Position numbers and translations under genes: made by a program. Positions 35,242-43,826 of a DNA stretch of 64,000 nt are shown here, in pieces (within the stretch, counting starts at the first letter, position 1; every line of letters begins with the position of its first letter). This DNA comes from Amycolatopsis lexingtonensis. GTDB taxonomy: Bacteria; Actinomycetota; Actinomycetes; Mycobacteriales; Pseudonocardiaceae. The notes below the pieces were generated by a model. It ran no database searches. It was given only the letters and a program-made list of their open reading frames with translations, and was not told the origin of the DNA. Location: assembly GCF_014873755.1 (NCBI RefSeq), contig NZ_JADBEG010000001.1:9927001-9991000 (forward strand). Reading direction: 5' to 3'.

Positions 35242-36214
35242 GTCGCCTCCTCGGGGGCAGCGCCGCGGCGTAGGCGTCGAGCCCGCCGGGCAGCGCGGGT
35301 TCGCCGGAGCCGGCGAACCGGTCGAGCGCGGTCAGGACGACCGAGGCCGTGTCGGTCACGAGGTCGGCGCTGCCGGCGCCGACCGGCCCGGTCAGGTGGT
35401 GGGCGAACTGCTCGTACAGCTCGGGGCAGCCGGTGAACACGCCACCCGCCGCGGCGACGGCGAACCCGTCCGGCAGGCCGAGCGCGTCGCGGACCGCGTA
35501 CACGCCTTCCGCCAGATCGCCGACGGCCTGGTCGACCACGCCGAGCGCGACCTCGTCGCCGGCCAGCCAGGTCGCGCAGACCACCGGCGCGAGCGCGGCC
35601 AGGCCCTGCTTGGGGAACGGCTGCGCGGCCAGCCGGCGCGCGAGGCCGGCGACGGTCGTTCCCGCGTATTCGCTCAGCGCGTCGACGAGCGCGGTCTCGG
35701 GGCCGCGGCCGTCGGTGGCCCGGACGGCCGCCCGCAGCCCGCGCAGGCCGATGTCGACGGCGCCGCCCTCGTCGCTGCCGAGGTACTCGCAGCCGCCCGC
35801 GTTGGCCACGCGCTTCCCGTCGGTGCCGAAGAACCCGGAGCCGGTGCCGCACACGGCGACCACGCCGACGCCGGACAGCGCCGGGACGCCCCACAGCAGC
35901 GGCAGCACGTCGTTGGAGACGACCAGCCCGGCGTCCAGGCCTGCGGCGTCGGCGGCGGCCCGGGCCCGCTCGAGCTCCGGGCCGATCCCACCGGGCCCGG
36001 CCGCGGCGCTGGCCAGCCAGCCGACCGAGGGCCCGGACCCGAGCACGGCGCCGATCTCGGCGAACGCCTCCCGCAGGGTGCGGCCGGCCTCGTCGCCGGT
36101 CGCGTGCGGGTTGATCGACGGGAATTCGAACGTCCGCCGCGGGCCGCCGTCCCCGGGCACCACCAGAACCCGGGTGCGGCTGCCGCCGGCGTCGATCGCG
36201 AACCGGCCGACCAT
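35207..36214 (-). CDS. BadF/BadG/GlcNAc-kinase-type sugar kinase
   Basis: This is a 335-residue ASKHA-fold protein. The phosphate-1 loop is FAIDAGGSRTRVLV, and the hinge VVAVCGTGSGFFGT is followed by YLGSDEGGAVDIGLRG, typical of the N-acetylglucosamine kinase branch. The C-terminal adenosine motif is AVAAAGGVFTG. The ATG shares one base with the preceding stop (TGATG). It would phosphorylate a hydroxyl of a cyclitol or amino sugar, as AcbM/AcbU or ValC do in C7-cyclitol pathways, although those are different kinase families. Confidence 0.85.
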   Translation of the reverse strand: MVGRFAIDAGGSRTRVLVVPGDGGPRRTFEFPSINPHATGDEAGRTLREAFAEIGAVLGSGPSVGWLASAAAGPGGIGPELERARAAADAAGLDAGLVVSNDVLPLLWGVPALSGVGVVAVCGTGSGFFGTDGKRVANAGGCEYLGSDEGGAVDIGLRGLRAAVRATDGRGPETALVDALSEYAGTTVAGLARRLAAQPFPKQGLAALAPVVCATWLAGDEVALGVVDQAVGDLAEGVYAVRDALGLPDGFAVAAAGGVFTGCPELYEQFAHHLTGPVGAGSADLVTDTASVVLTALDRFAGSGEPALPGGLDAYAAALPPRRRHEAGTVLGGVR

Positions 36215-37113
36215 CAGACCGCGACCACGGGGCCGGTCCGCAGCATCCGCCGCAGCCCGTCCTCCGGCGTCATCGGCGTCCAGCCGGCCAGCCCGGGCAG
36301 GTGCCCGAAGTCGTCGCAGGCCAGCGAGGAGTGCCGGGGGCGCGAGGCCCACAGGGTGTCGCGGCGCAGGACCGGCCGCACCAGCGCGGGGTCGGTGCCG
36401 GTGAGCCGGTAGGCCACCGTCGCGAAGTCGTACCGGCTCAGTTCGGCCGGCCCGGCCAGGTGGGCGATGCCGGTCGGCAGCTCCGGCACGCGGCACAGCG
36501 CGGCCAGCACTTCCGAGACGTCGTCGATGTGCACCGGCGTGAACGACTGGTCGGTCGGCGCCTCCAGCTCCTCGCCGCCGGCGGCCGCCTGCAGGCAGCG
36601 CTGGCCGTAGGTGGCGCGGTGCGCCGGGCCGGTCCAGCCGTAGACGAGGCTGACGCGCAGCGCGAGGTTCGGGCCGGTCAGCAGCTCCTGCTCCGCCAGC
36701 GCCTTGACCCGCCCGTAGACGTTGTGCGGGCTGATCGGGTCCGCGGGGCGGTGGCCGCCGCGCGAACCGTCGAAGACGTTGTCGGTGGAGACCAGCACGG
36801 TCGGCACCCCGGAGCCGGCGAGCAGCTTGGCCACGCCGTGGTGGACCGCCTCCGCCCGCTGCTCGTTCGCTTCGATCCACGTGACGTCGCTGGGCCCGTG
36901 GGTCAGGATGACCCGCGCGGGGCGCAGGGTGTCGACGTGGCTGCGCAGGCGTTCGCGGCCCGCCGGGTCGTCGAGGTCCACGGACAGGTGCCCGGCGTGG
37001 GGAAGTGGCGTGGTCGACACGGTCGCCACGTCGTGGCCGTCGGCGCGCAGCCGGTCGGCCACCGAAGCGCCGATCAGCCCGCGGCCGACGACCAGCACGG
37101 TCTGGTCAGACAT
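36214..37113 (-). CDS. RmlD-like NAD(P)-dependent sugar reductase/epimerase
   Basis: The 299-residue extended SDR has the cofactor motif VLVVGRGLIGASVADRL, the Ser/Thr block VLVSTDNVFDG, the catalytic NVYGRVKALAE with Tyr and Lys, and the RmlD marker THGPSDVTWIE (compare the usual AAYTAVDKAE). It would reduce a ketone on a nucleotide-bound or free sugar or cyclitol. The start lies 8 bases inside the end of the phosphatase gene. Confidence 0.85.
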   Translation of the reverse strand: MSDQTVLVVGRGLIGASVADRLRADGHDVATVSTTPLPHAGHLSVDLDDPAGRERLRSHVDTLRPARVILTHGPSDVTWIEANEQRAEAVHHGVAKLLAGSGVPTVLVSTDNVFDGSRGGHRPADPISPHNVYGRVKALAEQELLTGPNLALRVSLVYGWTGPAHRATYGQRCLQAAAGGEELEAPTDQSFTPVHIDDVSEVLAALCRVPELPTGIAHLAGPAELSRYDFATVAYRLTGTDPALVRPVLRRDTLWASRPRHSSLACDDFGHLPGLAGWTPMTPEDGLRRMLRTGPVVAV

Positions 37114-37777
37114 GGGTTTCGCTCCTCCTCGTCAGCGCGATCGAGCCGGTGCCGACGGTGGCCGCCACCGCGGCCAGGTCCGGCACCAGGATGTCCACAT
37201 CGGACGGATCACCGAGCAAGGGCCCGTCGATGCCGATGACCCGGCAGCCGGCGGCCCGGGCGGCGAGCACGCCGGGCCGGGCGTCCTCGACGACGACGCA
37301 CGACTCCGGCGCGAAGCCGAGCCGGGCGGCCGCGGCGAGGTAGCCGTCGGGCGCGGGCTTGCCACGCGGGACCTCGCCCGCGGCGATCAGGACGGCCGGG
37401 ACCGGCAGCAGCACGCTGGTCAGCCGCGCGGTCGCGAGCGGCCGCGTCCCCGACGTCACCACGGCGTGCCGCGTCGGCGGCAGTGCGGCGAGGATCTCCG
37501 CCGCACCCGGGCACGCCACGAGTTCGCTGGTGTCCGCCGCCTGGAGCAGTTCCAGCGCGGCGGCCTCGGCGGCGGCGTCGAGGTGCGGCGCCACCGCCGC
37601 GATCGTCTCGGCCGACGGGCGTCCGTGGCAGGCGGCGACCACGGCGTCCGCGTCGAGCCCGTGGTCCACCGCCCAGGCGCGCCACGACCGTTCCACGGTG
37701 CTGCCGGACTCCACGAGCACCCCGTCGAGGTCGAACAGCACCGCCGCGCACGACAGCGCATCGGCCGGGGTGCTCAT
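37106..37777 (-). CDS. HAD-superfamily phosphatase
   Basis: The 223-residue protein has motif I FDLDGVLVESGS with both Asp, motif II VVTSGTRP, motif III Lys in RGKPAPDGYL and motif IV VVVEDARPGVLAA. The cap has the helical form of 2-deoxyglucose-6-phosphatase and beta-phosphoglucomutase. It may dephosphorylate the cyclitol phosphate, the role AcbJ or ValO have in related pathways. Its start overlaps the cyclase stop by ATGA. Confidence 0.87.
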   Translation of the reverse strand: MSTPADALSCAAVLFDLDGVLVESGSTVERSWRAWAVDHGLDADAVVAACHGRPSAETIAAVAPHLDAAAEAAALELLQAADTSELVACPGAAEILAALPPTRHAVVTSGTRPLATARLTSVLLPVPAVLIAAGEVPRGKPAPDGYLAAAARLGFAPESCVVVEDARPGVLAARAAGCRVIGIDGPLLGDPSDVDILVPDLAAVAATVGTGSIALTRRSETHV

Positions 37778-38964
37778 GCCGCCCTCACGCCCTCGCCGCT
37801 TTCGGCCAGCGCGGCGGCCCGGGTCGCGGCCATCGCCATGGCGACCTCGTCGTCGGTGACGTCGTCGGCGATCACCGTGCAGCCGTACTCGACGGGCAGC
37901 ACGAACCGGATCTTCGAGTCGCGGATCTTCCGGATCTGGCCGAGCGCCGCGGTGACGGCACCCGGTTGCACCGACCGCGGGAGGTCCAAAGTGGACGTCG
38001 GCAGCCCGCAGCGGTTCAGCAGGCCGACCAGCCGCGAGCGGTCCTCCTCGGCGAGCATCCCGCGCCGCACCGCGATTTCGGCGGCGATCGTCATGCCGTA
38101 GGCGACGGCCTCGCCGTGCAGCACCGGGCCGTAGCCGGTCACCGTCTCCACCGCGTGGCCGACGGTGTGGCCGAAGTTCAGCGGCCGCCGCAGGTCCACT
38201 TCGTACGGGTCCAGCTGGATCAGCTCGGACTTCACGACGCTCGCCGCGCGCACGATCTGCTCCAGCGCGGGCAGGTCGCGGTTCAGCGCCAGATCGGCGT
38301 TCTCCTCGATGAGGTCGAACAGCGGGGGCGAGCCGATCACGCCTTTCTTGATGGCCTCCGCCAGCCCGGCCGCGATCTGCCTGCGGTCCAGAGTGGACAG
38401 ATAAGCCACGTTCGAGACGACCGCCTTCGGCTGGTAGAACGCGCCGATGAGGTTCTTCGCGCTCGGGTGGTCGACGGCGACCTTGCCGCCGAGCGCCGCG
38501 TCGACCTGGCCCAGCAGCGTGGTGGGGACGTTGATGTAGGGCACGCCGCGCATGTAGGCGCTGGCGACCCAGCCGATGGTGTCGATGACCACGCCGCCGC
38601 CGACCGACAGGATGATGTCGCGGCGGGCGATGGACGTGCCGGCCAGCCAGTCGAGCATGCGGACCGCGGTGTCGATCGACTTGTTGGCTTCCCCGGGCGG
38701 GAAGGACGTCATGGCGACGTCGATCCCGTGTGCCCGCAACGAGTTCGCCAGCCGCTCGGCGTGCAGCGCGGAGACCGTGTCGTCGGTGACGAGCGCGACC
38801 CGGCGCCCGTCGATCTGCTTGAGGAGGAACTTTTCGGCGCAGGGTTCGGCCTTGCAGACGAAGACCGAGTAGATGTCGTCTCGGCTGGCGGAGGCGGTGA
38901 ACGGCTCGGTATCGTCCGCGGCGGGAATCGGTACCAGATGCGGACAACGCACGTGCTCGAGCAT
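37774..38964 (-). CDS. Sugar phosphate cyclase (DHQS/EEVS superfamily)
   Basis: This is a 396-residue first gene of the operon; the ATG follows AAGGGGAGTC. The NAD and substrate motifs are PPGEANKSIDTAVRMLDWL, LSVGGGVVIDTIGWVASAYMRG and VPTTLLGQVDAALGGK. The zinc ligands are Glu in GLAEAIKKG, His in LNFGHTVGHAVET and His in VLHGEAVAYG. The Lys (SVVKSEL) and Arg (DLRRPLNFGH) that in DHQS bind the carboxylate are both kept, unlike textbook EEVS. So the substrate could be DAHP or sedoheptulose 7-phosphate, and the product dehydroquinate or a valiolone. The absence of shikimate genes and the sugar-type neighbours favour a cyclitol. Confidence 0.85.
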   Translation of the reverse strand: MLEHVRCPHLVPIPAADDTEPFTASASRDDIYSVFVCKAEPCAEKFLLKQIDGRRVALVTDDTVSALHAERLANSLRAHGIDVAMTSFPPGEANKSIDTAVRMLDWLAGTSIARRDIILSVGGGVVIDTIGWVASAYMRGVPYINVPTTLLGQVDAALGGKVAVDHPSAKNLIGAFYQPKAVVSNVAYLSTLDRRQIAAGLAEAIKKGVIGSPPLFDLIEENADLALNRDLPALEQIVRAASVVKSELIQLDPYEVDLRRPLNFGHTVGHAVETVTGYGPVLHGEAVAYGMTIAAEIAVRRGMLAEEDRSRLVGLLNRCGLPTSTLDLPRSVQPGAVTAALGQIRKIRDSKIRFVLPVEYGCTVIADDVTDDEVAMAMAATRAAALAESGEGVRAA

Positions 38965-39201
38965 GGTTTGACTCCCCTTGAAGTCCTTCGTTCGCGCAAC
39001 CGCACCTTGCGGACCCGCTCGGTGTCCAAATCGTGGAACACCGTGCTCCGGCTGGTACTTTTGTAGTCACCCGGGATCGGGTTGCGGGCACCGCGGGCTG
39101 CGCCGTCGCTCATCGAACTCTCGCACCGGTCCTTGTCGTGCTCATCTCCGAGCGTGCCGCCTCGCTTAGTGCCCCCGCCTCGCCGGGATAGGCTTTTTCC
39201 C

Positions 39202-40134
39202 ATGGAGCTGAGGATCTTCACCGAACCGCAGGAAGGGGCCGGCCACGGCGATTTGCTGCGCGTGGCCCGGCACGCCGAAGCGACCGGGTTCCCCGCGTTC
39301 TTCCGGTCCGACCACTACATGCGCACCGGAACCGCGGCCGCGCACCCCGGCCCGTCCGACGCGTGGGTCACGCTCGGCGCGCTGGCACGGGAAACCAGCA
39401 GCATCCGGCTCGGCGTGCTGCTGAGCCCGGTGACGTTCCGGTACCCGGGCGCGCTGGCCGTCACCATCGCGCAGGTGGACGAGATGTCCGGTGGCCGTGT
39501 GGAATTCGGCATCGGCTCGGGCTGGTTCGAGGGGGAGCACCACGCGATCGGCGCGCCGTTCCCGACCAAGGGCGAGCGCGTGGACCGGCTGGGGGAGCAG
39601 CTGGAGATCCTCACCGGGCTGTGGGGCACCCCGGTCGGCGACACGTATTCCTTCGAGGGCAAGCACTACCGGATCGTCGACTCGCCGGCGTTGCCGAAGC
39701 CGGTGCAGGGCCCGCACCCGCCGATCATCATGGGCGGCAAGGGCCCGAAGCGCCTGCCGCGCCTGGTTGCCCGCTACGCCAACGAGTTCAACAACTCGCT
39801 GTGGGACGAGGAGAACACGGCGGCGCAGTTCGACCGCGTCCGCGCGGCCTGCGCCGAGATCGGCCGCGACCCCGCGGAGATCACGTTCTCGGTGGCCCAG
39901 ACCATCTGCGTCGGCGCCGACGAGGCCGCGGTGGCCGCTCGCGCGGAGAAGATCGGCCGCACGGTCGAAGACCTGCGCGAGAAGGCGCTGACCGGTTCAC
40001 CCGCCGAAGTCGTCGACAAGATCGGCCGGTGGCGCGAGCGCACCGGGATCTCCCGGGTCTACCTCCAGGTGCTCGACCTGGCCGACCTGGACCACCTGGA
40101 CCTGATCGCGGCGGAGGTCGTCCCGCAGGTCTAG
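39202..40134 (+). CDS. LLM-class (probably F420-dependent) oxidoreductase
   Basis: The 310-residue luciferase-like TIM barrel has FRSDHYMRTG, GVLLSPVTFRYPGALAVTIAQVDEMSGGRVEFGIGSGWFEGEH and the C-terminal VYLQVLDLADLDHLDLIA. The GSGW block and the early Asp-His pair are typical of F420-linked members in actinobacteria. It is divergent from the cyclitol operon across 237 bases, so a shared control region is possible. The substrate is unknown. Confidence 0.87.
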   Translation: MELRIFTEPQEGAGHGDLLRVARHAEATGFPAFFRSDHYMRTGTAAAHPGPSDAWVTLGALARETSSIRLGVLLSPVTFRYPGALAVTIAQVDEMSGGRVEFGIGSGWFEGEHHAIGAPFPTKGERVDRLGEQLEILTGLWGTPVGDTYSFEGKHYRIVDSPALPKPVQGPHPPIIMGGKGPKRLPRLVARYANEFNNSLWDEENTAAQFDRVRAACAEIGRDPAEITFSVAQTICVGADEAAVAARAEKIGRTVEDLREKALTGSPAEVVDKIGRWRERTGISRVYLQVLDLADLDHLDLIAAEVVPQV

Positions 40135-40151
40135 TGGTGCGCCGCAGTGCG

Positions 40152-40190
40152 GAAAGGGGGCTTCCTCGGCCGGGGGAAGTCCCCTTCTTT
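40152..40190 (+). terminator. Hairpin terminator after the LLM gene
   Basis: AAAGGGGGCTTCC, a loop, then GGAAGTCCCCTTCTTT: the stem has one bulge and a T-rich end, and starts 17 bases after the stop. Confidence 0.8.
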
Positions 40191-40331
40191 CGTGCGGTCA
40201 CGAAGAGTGCCGAAGCGAATCTTTTTCGCTAAGCGCACGACGCAAGATGCTCGTCAATCACCTGATCGGTTAATTTTCTCCTCTCAATTCTTGATTCGGC
40301 ACTCAGTCGCGATCGCAGAGGAACGGCAGAA

Positions 40332-41972
40332 ATGCTCAATGAGCGGCAGGTCACTGGTCGGAGAAAATTCCTCACTGGCGCAGTTCTCGGAGTGGGCGGG
40401 ACGGCGCTCCTCGACAACGGTCTCCTCACCGGGGTGGCGGGAGCCGCCGAATCGACCGCGGCGGGTTCGGGTTACCCCGCCTCGGTCATCAGCCCCGCGG
40501 ACCAGCAGTACCCGGACCTGGTGCGCGCGCTCAACGCCCGGTTCGTGGCGCACCCCGAGCGGGTCGCCGTCATCGACGCGCCGTCGCAGATCGCGCCGCT
40601 GGTGAACGCCGCCGTGAGCGCGGGCAAGCGGATCACCGTCCGCGGTGGCGGCCACTGCTACGAGGACTTCGTCTACAGCGACGACACCCAGGTCATCCTC
40701 GACCTGAGCAGCATGAACCGCGTCTGCTACGACTCGCAGCTCAACGCGATCGCGATCGAATCCGGCGCGACGCTGCTGGACGTCTACGAGAAGCTGTACA
40801 AGACCTGGGGCGTCGTCATCCCCGGCGGGGTCTGCTACTCCGTCGGCGTCGGCGGGCACGTCGCCGGCGGCGGCTGGGGCTGGCTGGTGCGCCGCAACGG
40901 CCTGGTCGTGGACCACCTGTACGCCGTCGAGGTCGTCACGGTGAACGCCGCGGGGCGGGCCCAGACGGTCGTCGCCACCCGCGAGCCCGGCGACCCGAAC
41001 CGCGAGCTCTGGTGGGCGCACACCGGCGGCGGTGGCGGCAACTTCGGCATCGTGACGCGGTACTTCTTCCGCTCGCCGGGCGCGACCGGCACCGACCCGC
41101 GCAAGCTGCTGCCCAAGCCGCCCGCGCGGACGAACTTCACCGTGGCCGGCTGGAACCTGAACAACCTGTCGGAGCAGCAGTTCTCGCGCCTGGTGCGGAA
41201 CTACGGGCAGTGGCACATCGACAACAAGTCCCCGAACAGCCCGGCCCGCGACCTGACCGGCGCCCTGTCGGTGAACCACAAGTCGAGCGGCTCGGTGACC
41301 GCGCTGGCGCAGCTCGACGTGTCGGTGCCGAACGCGCAGGCGATCATGGACAGCTTCATCGCCTACCTGGCCGACGGCGTGGCGCCGCCCGACTTCGTCG
41401 CCCCGCAGACGCTGCCGTGGCTGCAGTTCGTCGAGCTGACCGGGACCACCAACTCGGTCGCGAACGACCCGACGTCGCGCGCCAAGTACAAGGCGGCGTT
41501 CATGAAGGGCCTGTTCACCCCGGAGCAGACCGCGGCGATGTACAAGCACCTCACCCGTTCCGACATCAGCAACCCCAACATCAACATCATCTTCCAGCCC
41601 TACGGCGGCCAGGTTTCCGCGGTGCCCCAGGCGAACACGGCCATCCAGCACCGCGACGCCGCCTACCAGGTCCAGTGGTCCTCGGTGTGGAACGGCGCCG
41701 CCGGCGACGCCGCCAACATCGCGTGGGCGCGCGAGGTCTACGCCGAGGTCTACGCGGCCACTGGTGGCGTCCCCGTGCCCAACGACGTCTCCGACGGCTC
41801 GTACGTCAACCACTGCGACGCCGACCTGAGCGACCCGGCGTTCAACAAATCGGCCTCGGCCTGGTACGACCTGTACTACAAGGGTGCCTACCCGCGCCTG
41901 CAGGCCGTGAAGAAGAAGTACGACCCCCGCAACGTGTTCCGCCACCGCCAGTCGGTCGAGCTCCCGTCCTGA
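40332..41972 (+). CDS. Tat-exported BBE-type FAD oxidase (AknOx-like)
   Basis: The 546-residue protein has a twin-arginine signal: GRRKFLTGAVLGVGGTALL at residues 9-27, with a likely cleavage near AGAAES (residues 36-41). The FAD domain has ITVRGGGHCYEDFV (covalent His) and PGGVCYSVGVGGHVAGGGWG (covalent Cys). The C-terminal BBE motif is LQAVKKKYDPRNVFRHRQSV. The HCYEDFV block resembles aclacinomycin oxidoreductase, which oxidises the terminal sugar outside the cell. A late oxidation of an exported glycoside is the natural reading. The upstream 197 bases are unusually AT-rich for this region. Confidence 0.9.
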   Translation: MLNERQVTGRRKFLTGAVLGVGGTALLDNGLLTGVAGAAESTAAGSGYPASVISPADQQYPDLVRALNARFVAHPERVAVIDAPSQIAPLVNAAVSAGKRITVRGGGHCYEDFVYSDDTQVILDLSSMNRVCYDSQLNAIAIESGATLLDVYEKLYKTWGVVIPGGVCYSVGVGGHVAGGGWGWLVRRNGLVVDHLYAVEVVTVNAAGRAQTVVATREPGDPNRELWWAHTGGGGGNFGIVTRYFFRSPGATGTDPRKLLPKPPARTNFTVAGWNLNNLSEQQFSRLVRNYGQWHIDNKSPNSPARDLTGALSVNHKSSGSVTALAQLDVSVPNAQAIMDSFIAYLADGVAPPDFVAPQTLPWLQFVELTGTTNSVANDPTSRAKYKAAFMKGLFTPEQTAAMYKHLTRSDISNPNINIIFQPYGGQVSAVPQANTAIQHRDAAYQVQWSSVWNGAAGDAANIAWAREVYAEVYAATGGVPVPNDVSDGSYVNHCDADLSDPAFNKSASAWYDLYYKGAYPRLQAVKKKYDPRNVFRHRQSVELPS

Positions 41973-41979
41973 CGGCTCC

Positions 41980-42023
41980 ACGACGAAAGGCCCCGGACCA
42001 CGCGGTCCGGGGCCTTTCGTCGT
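41980..42023. terminator. Bidirectional hairpin terminator
   Basis: ACGACGAAAGGCCCCGGACC, loop ACGC, GGTCCGGGGCCTTTCGTCGT: a perfect 20-bp stem between the oxidase (+) and the acetyltransferase (-), with A/T-rich shoulders in both directions. Confidence 0.9.
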
Positions 42024-42029
42024 GCGTGG

Positions 42030-42632
42030 TCAGCTCGCGATGTCGATGGGCCGTTCTTCGCCCGGCTCGATGGTCCGGATGATGCGCGCCGGCGCGCCCG
42101 CGGCGACGACGTTCGCCGGGATGTCCTTCATCACCACGGAATTCGCGCCGATGACGGCGTTCTCGCCGATGGTGACGCCCGGGCCGACGATGCTGCCCGC
42201 CCCGAGCCAGACGTTGTCCCCGATGGTGATGGGCTTGCCGTAGCCCCACTTCGCGCGGCGCGACTCGGGCTCGATCGTGTGCCCGGCGGCCAGCAGTTGC
42301 GAGTACGACCCGAGCAGGACGTCCTCGCCGATGGTGATCTGCCCGACGTCGAGGAAGATGACGCCGAAGTTGGCGAAGCTGCGGGCCCCGATCTTGGTCT
42401 GGTAGCCGTAGTTGCAGTAGAACGGCGGGCGCAGGTAGGCGCCTTCGCCGAACTCGCCGAACAGCTCTTCGCAGATCTGTCGGCGCTTTTCGCCTTCCAG
42501 CACGGAACTGCGGTTGTACTCCTCCAGCAGCACCTGCGCGCGCCGGACCTCCTCGCTCAGGAGTTCCCCGTTGGCGAGGTGGTACTCGCCGGCCAGCATC
42601 AATTCCTTCATCGCGTGGTCATCAAGCTGCAT
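42030..42632 (-). CDS. Maltose O-acetyltransferase-like LbH protein
   Basis: The 200-residue protein begins with the Maa domain ([29 protein letters not shown]). Hexapeptide repeats follow from about residue 75 ([55 protein letters not shown]), with the catalytic His in LAAGHTIEP. It would acetylate a sugar 6-hydroxyl with acetyl-CoA. Its length is usual for the family. It is divergent from the epimerase-like gene. Confidence 0.9.
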   Translation of the reverse strand: MQLDDHAMKELMLAGEYHLANGELLSEEVRRAQVLLEEYNRSSVLEGEKRRQICEELFGEFGEGAYLRPPFYCNYGYQTKIGARSFANFGVIFLDVGQITIGEDVLLGSYSQLLAAGHTIEPESRRAKWGYGKPITIGDNVWLGAGSIVGPGVTIGENAVIGANSVVMKDIPANVVAAGAPARIIRTIEPGEERPIDIAS

Positions 42633-42809
42633 GGCGACGCTCCTCGGAGTTCCGGTTCACCGTTCCACGGTGCCCGTGCGGCCGTGATCAGGACATCTCC
42701 CAGCGTGCCGATTCCCTTTCGTTCCGGCCGGAAATGCGGTGAGGTAGGGCAGGATGACTGTCGGAAAAGACGAGCGCGATCATCGTCGGCAAAGCGCGAA
42801 AGGATGACA

Positions 42810-43763
42810 ATGATACTCGTTACCGGCGGCCTGGGTTCCATCGGGTCGCACACCGCACGGGCGCTGCTCGACCTGGGCGAATCGGTCGTGCTCACGTCGC
42901 ACCGGTCCACCGAGCTGCCGGAGTACCTGGCGAACGAGGCCGAAGGCCGCGTCGTGGTCGAGCCGCTGGACACGACCGACGAGCAGGCCTTCCTCGACAT
43001 CGGCAAGCGCCACGAGATCACCGGCATCGTGCACCTCGCGGCGAGCTACTTCGCCACCCCGGACCCGGTCGAGTACCTCCGGGTCGAGAGCCTCGGCCTC
43101 CTGAACGCCCTCAAGGCGGCGTCGGTCTGGGGCGTGCGCCGGTTCTCCGTCGCCAGCTCGATCGGCGTGTACGTCGGCGTGGACGACTCGGCCCCGTGGC
43201 GCGAGGACGCGGCCCTCCCGGTGCTGCCGCTGCCCCAGATCCTCCAGTTCAAGAAGACGGCGGAGCTGTTCTCGATCGCGGCCGCGGCCGCCGGCGGCTT
43301 CGAGGTCGTCAACCTGCGGATCGGCACGATCTGGGGGCCGCTGAGCCTGCCGGACTCGCCGTTCTTCGCCTTGCCCCGCCTGCTCAGCTCGGCCGTGCTG
43401 GGCGAGGACGCGGACCTGACCCCGCCCCGCCCGGACGCCTACGCCGAGGACGCCACGGACCTCTGCTACGTCAAGGACTGCGGCCGCGCGATCGCCCTGC
43501 TCATGACGGCGAAGCACCTGAACCACACCACCTACAACGTTTCGAGCGGCCGCCTGGTGCCGTACGCCGAGGTCGTCGACGAGATCAACAAGGCCGTCCC
43601 GGGCGCGAACATCACGCTCCCGCCGGGCCGCAGCCCGGAGCGCCCGTCGCCCAACTACCTCGACATCACCCGCCTGCGCGAGGACACCGGCTTCGAGCCG
43701 GAGTACGACTCCGCGCGCACGGTGCAGGACTACGTCGCTTGGCTGAAGACGCACGAACGCTGA
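42810..43763 (+). CDS. NAD-dependent epimerase/dehydratase-like protein lacking the catalytic Tyr
   Basis: This is a 317-residue extended SDR; the ATG at 42810 follows GAAAGGAT (an ATG two codons earlier is possible). The cofactor motif [19 protein letters not shown] and the block [12 protein letters not shown] are normal. Where YxxxK is expected the sequence is [14 protein letters not shown]: the Lys is present but the Tyr position is Ile. The C-terminal part ([20 protein letters not shown]) is typical of the family. Without the Tyr, classical hydride chemistry is doubtful, and binding or another mechanism is possible. Confidence 0.83.
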   Translation: MILVTGGLGSIGSHTARALLDLGESVVLTSHRSTELPEYLANEAEGRVVVEPLDTTDEQAFLDIGKRHEITGIVHLAASYFATPDPVEYLRVESLGLLNALKAASVWGVRRFSVASSIGVYVGVDDSAPWREDAALPVLPLPQILQFKKTAELFSIAAAAAGGFEVVNLRIGTIWGPLSLPDSPFFALPRLLSSAVLGEDADLTPPRPDAYAEDATDLCYVKDCGRAIALLMTAKHLNHTTYNVSSGRLVPYAEVVDEINKAVPGANITLPPGRSPERPSPNYLDITRLREDTGFEPEYDSARTVQDYVAWLKTHER

Positions 43764-43775
43764 GCCGGTCGATCT

Positions 43776-43815
43776 GAAAGAGCCCCGGGGTGGTGTGCCA
43801 CCCCGGGGCTCTTTC
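43776..43815. terminator. Bidirectional hairpin terminator
   Basis: GAAAGAGCCCCGGGGTGG, loop TGTG, CCACCCCGGGGCTCTTTC: a perfect 18-bp stem between convergent genes, with A and T runs on either side. Confidence 0.9.
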
Positions 43816-43826
43816 GCTGCGGTTCG

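Noticed and set aside
37774..38964. Simple annotation as housekeeping 3-dehydroquinate synthase (AroB)
   Set aside because: Some substrate residues fit, but no shikimate genes are nearby and the operon is made of sugar and cyclitol-type genes. The call is kept at superfamily level.
38965..39221. Possible small gene upstream of the cyclase (minus strand, frame with MSDGAARGARNPIPGDYKS)
   Set aside because: The frame has normal-looking codons over about 50 residues but runs on into the cyclase gene in a different frame, has no domain and no clear ribosome binding site. It may be part of the promoter region.
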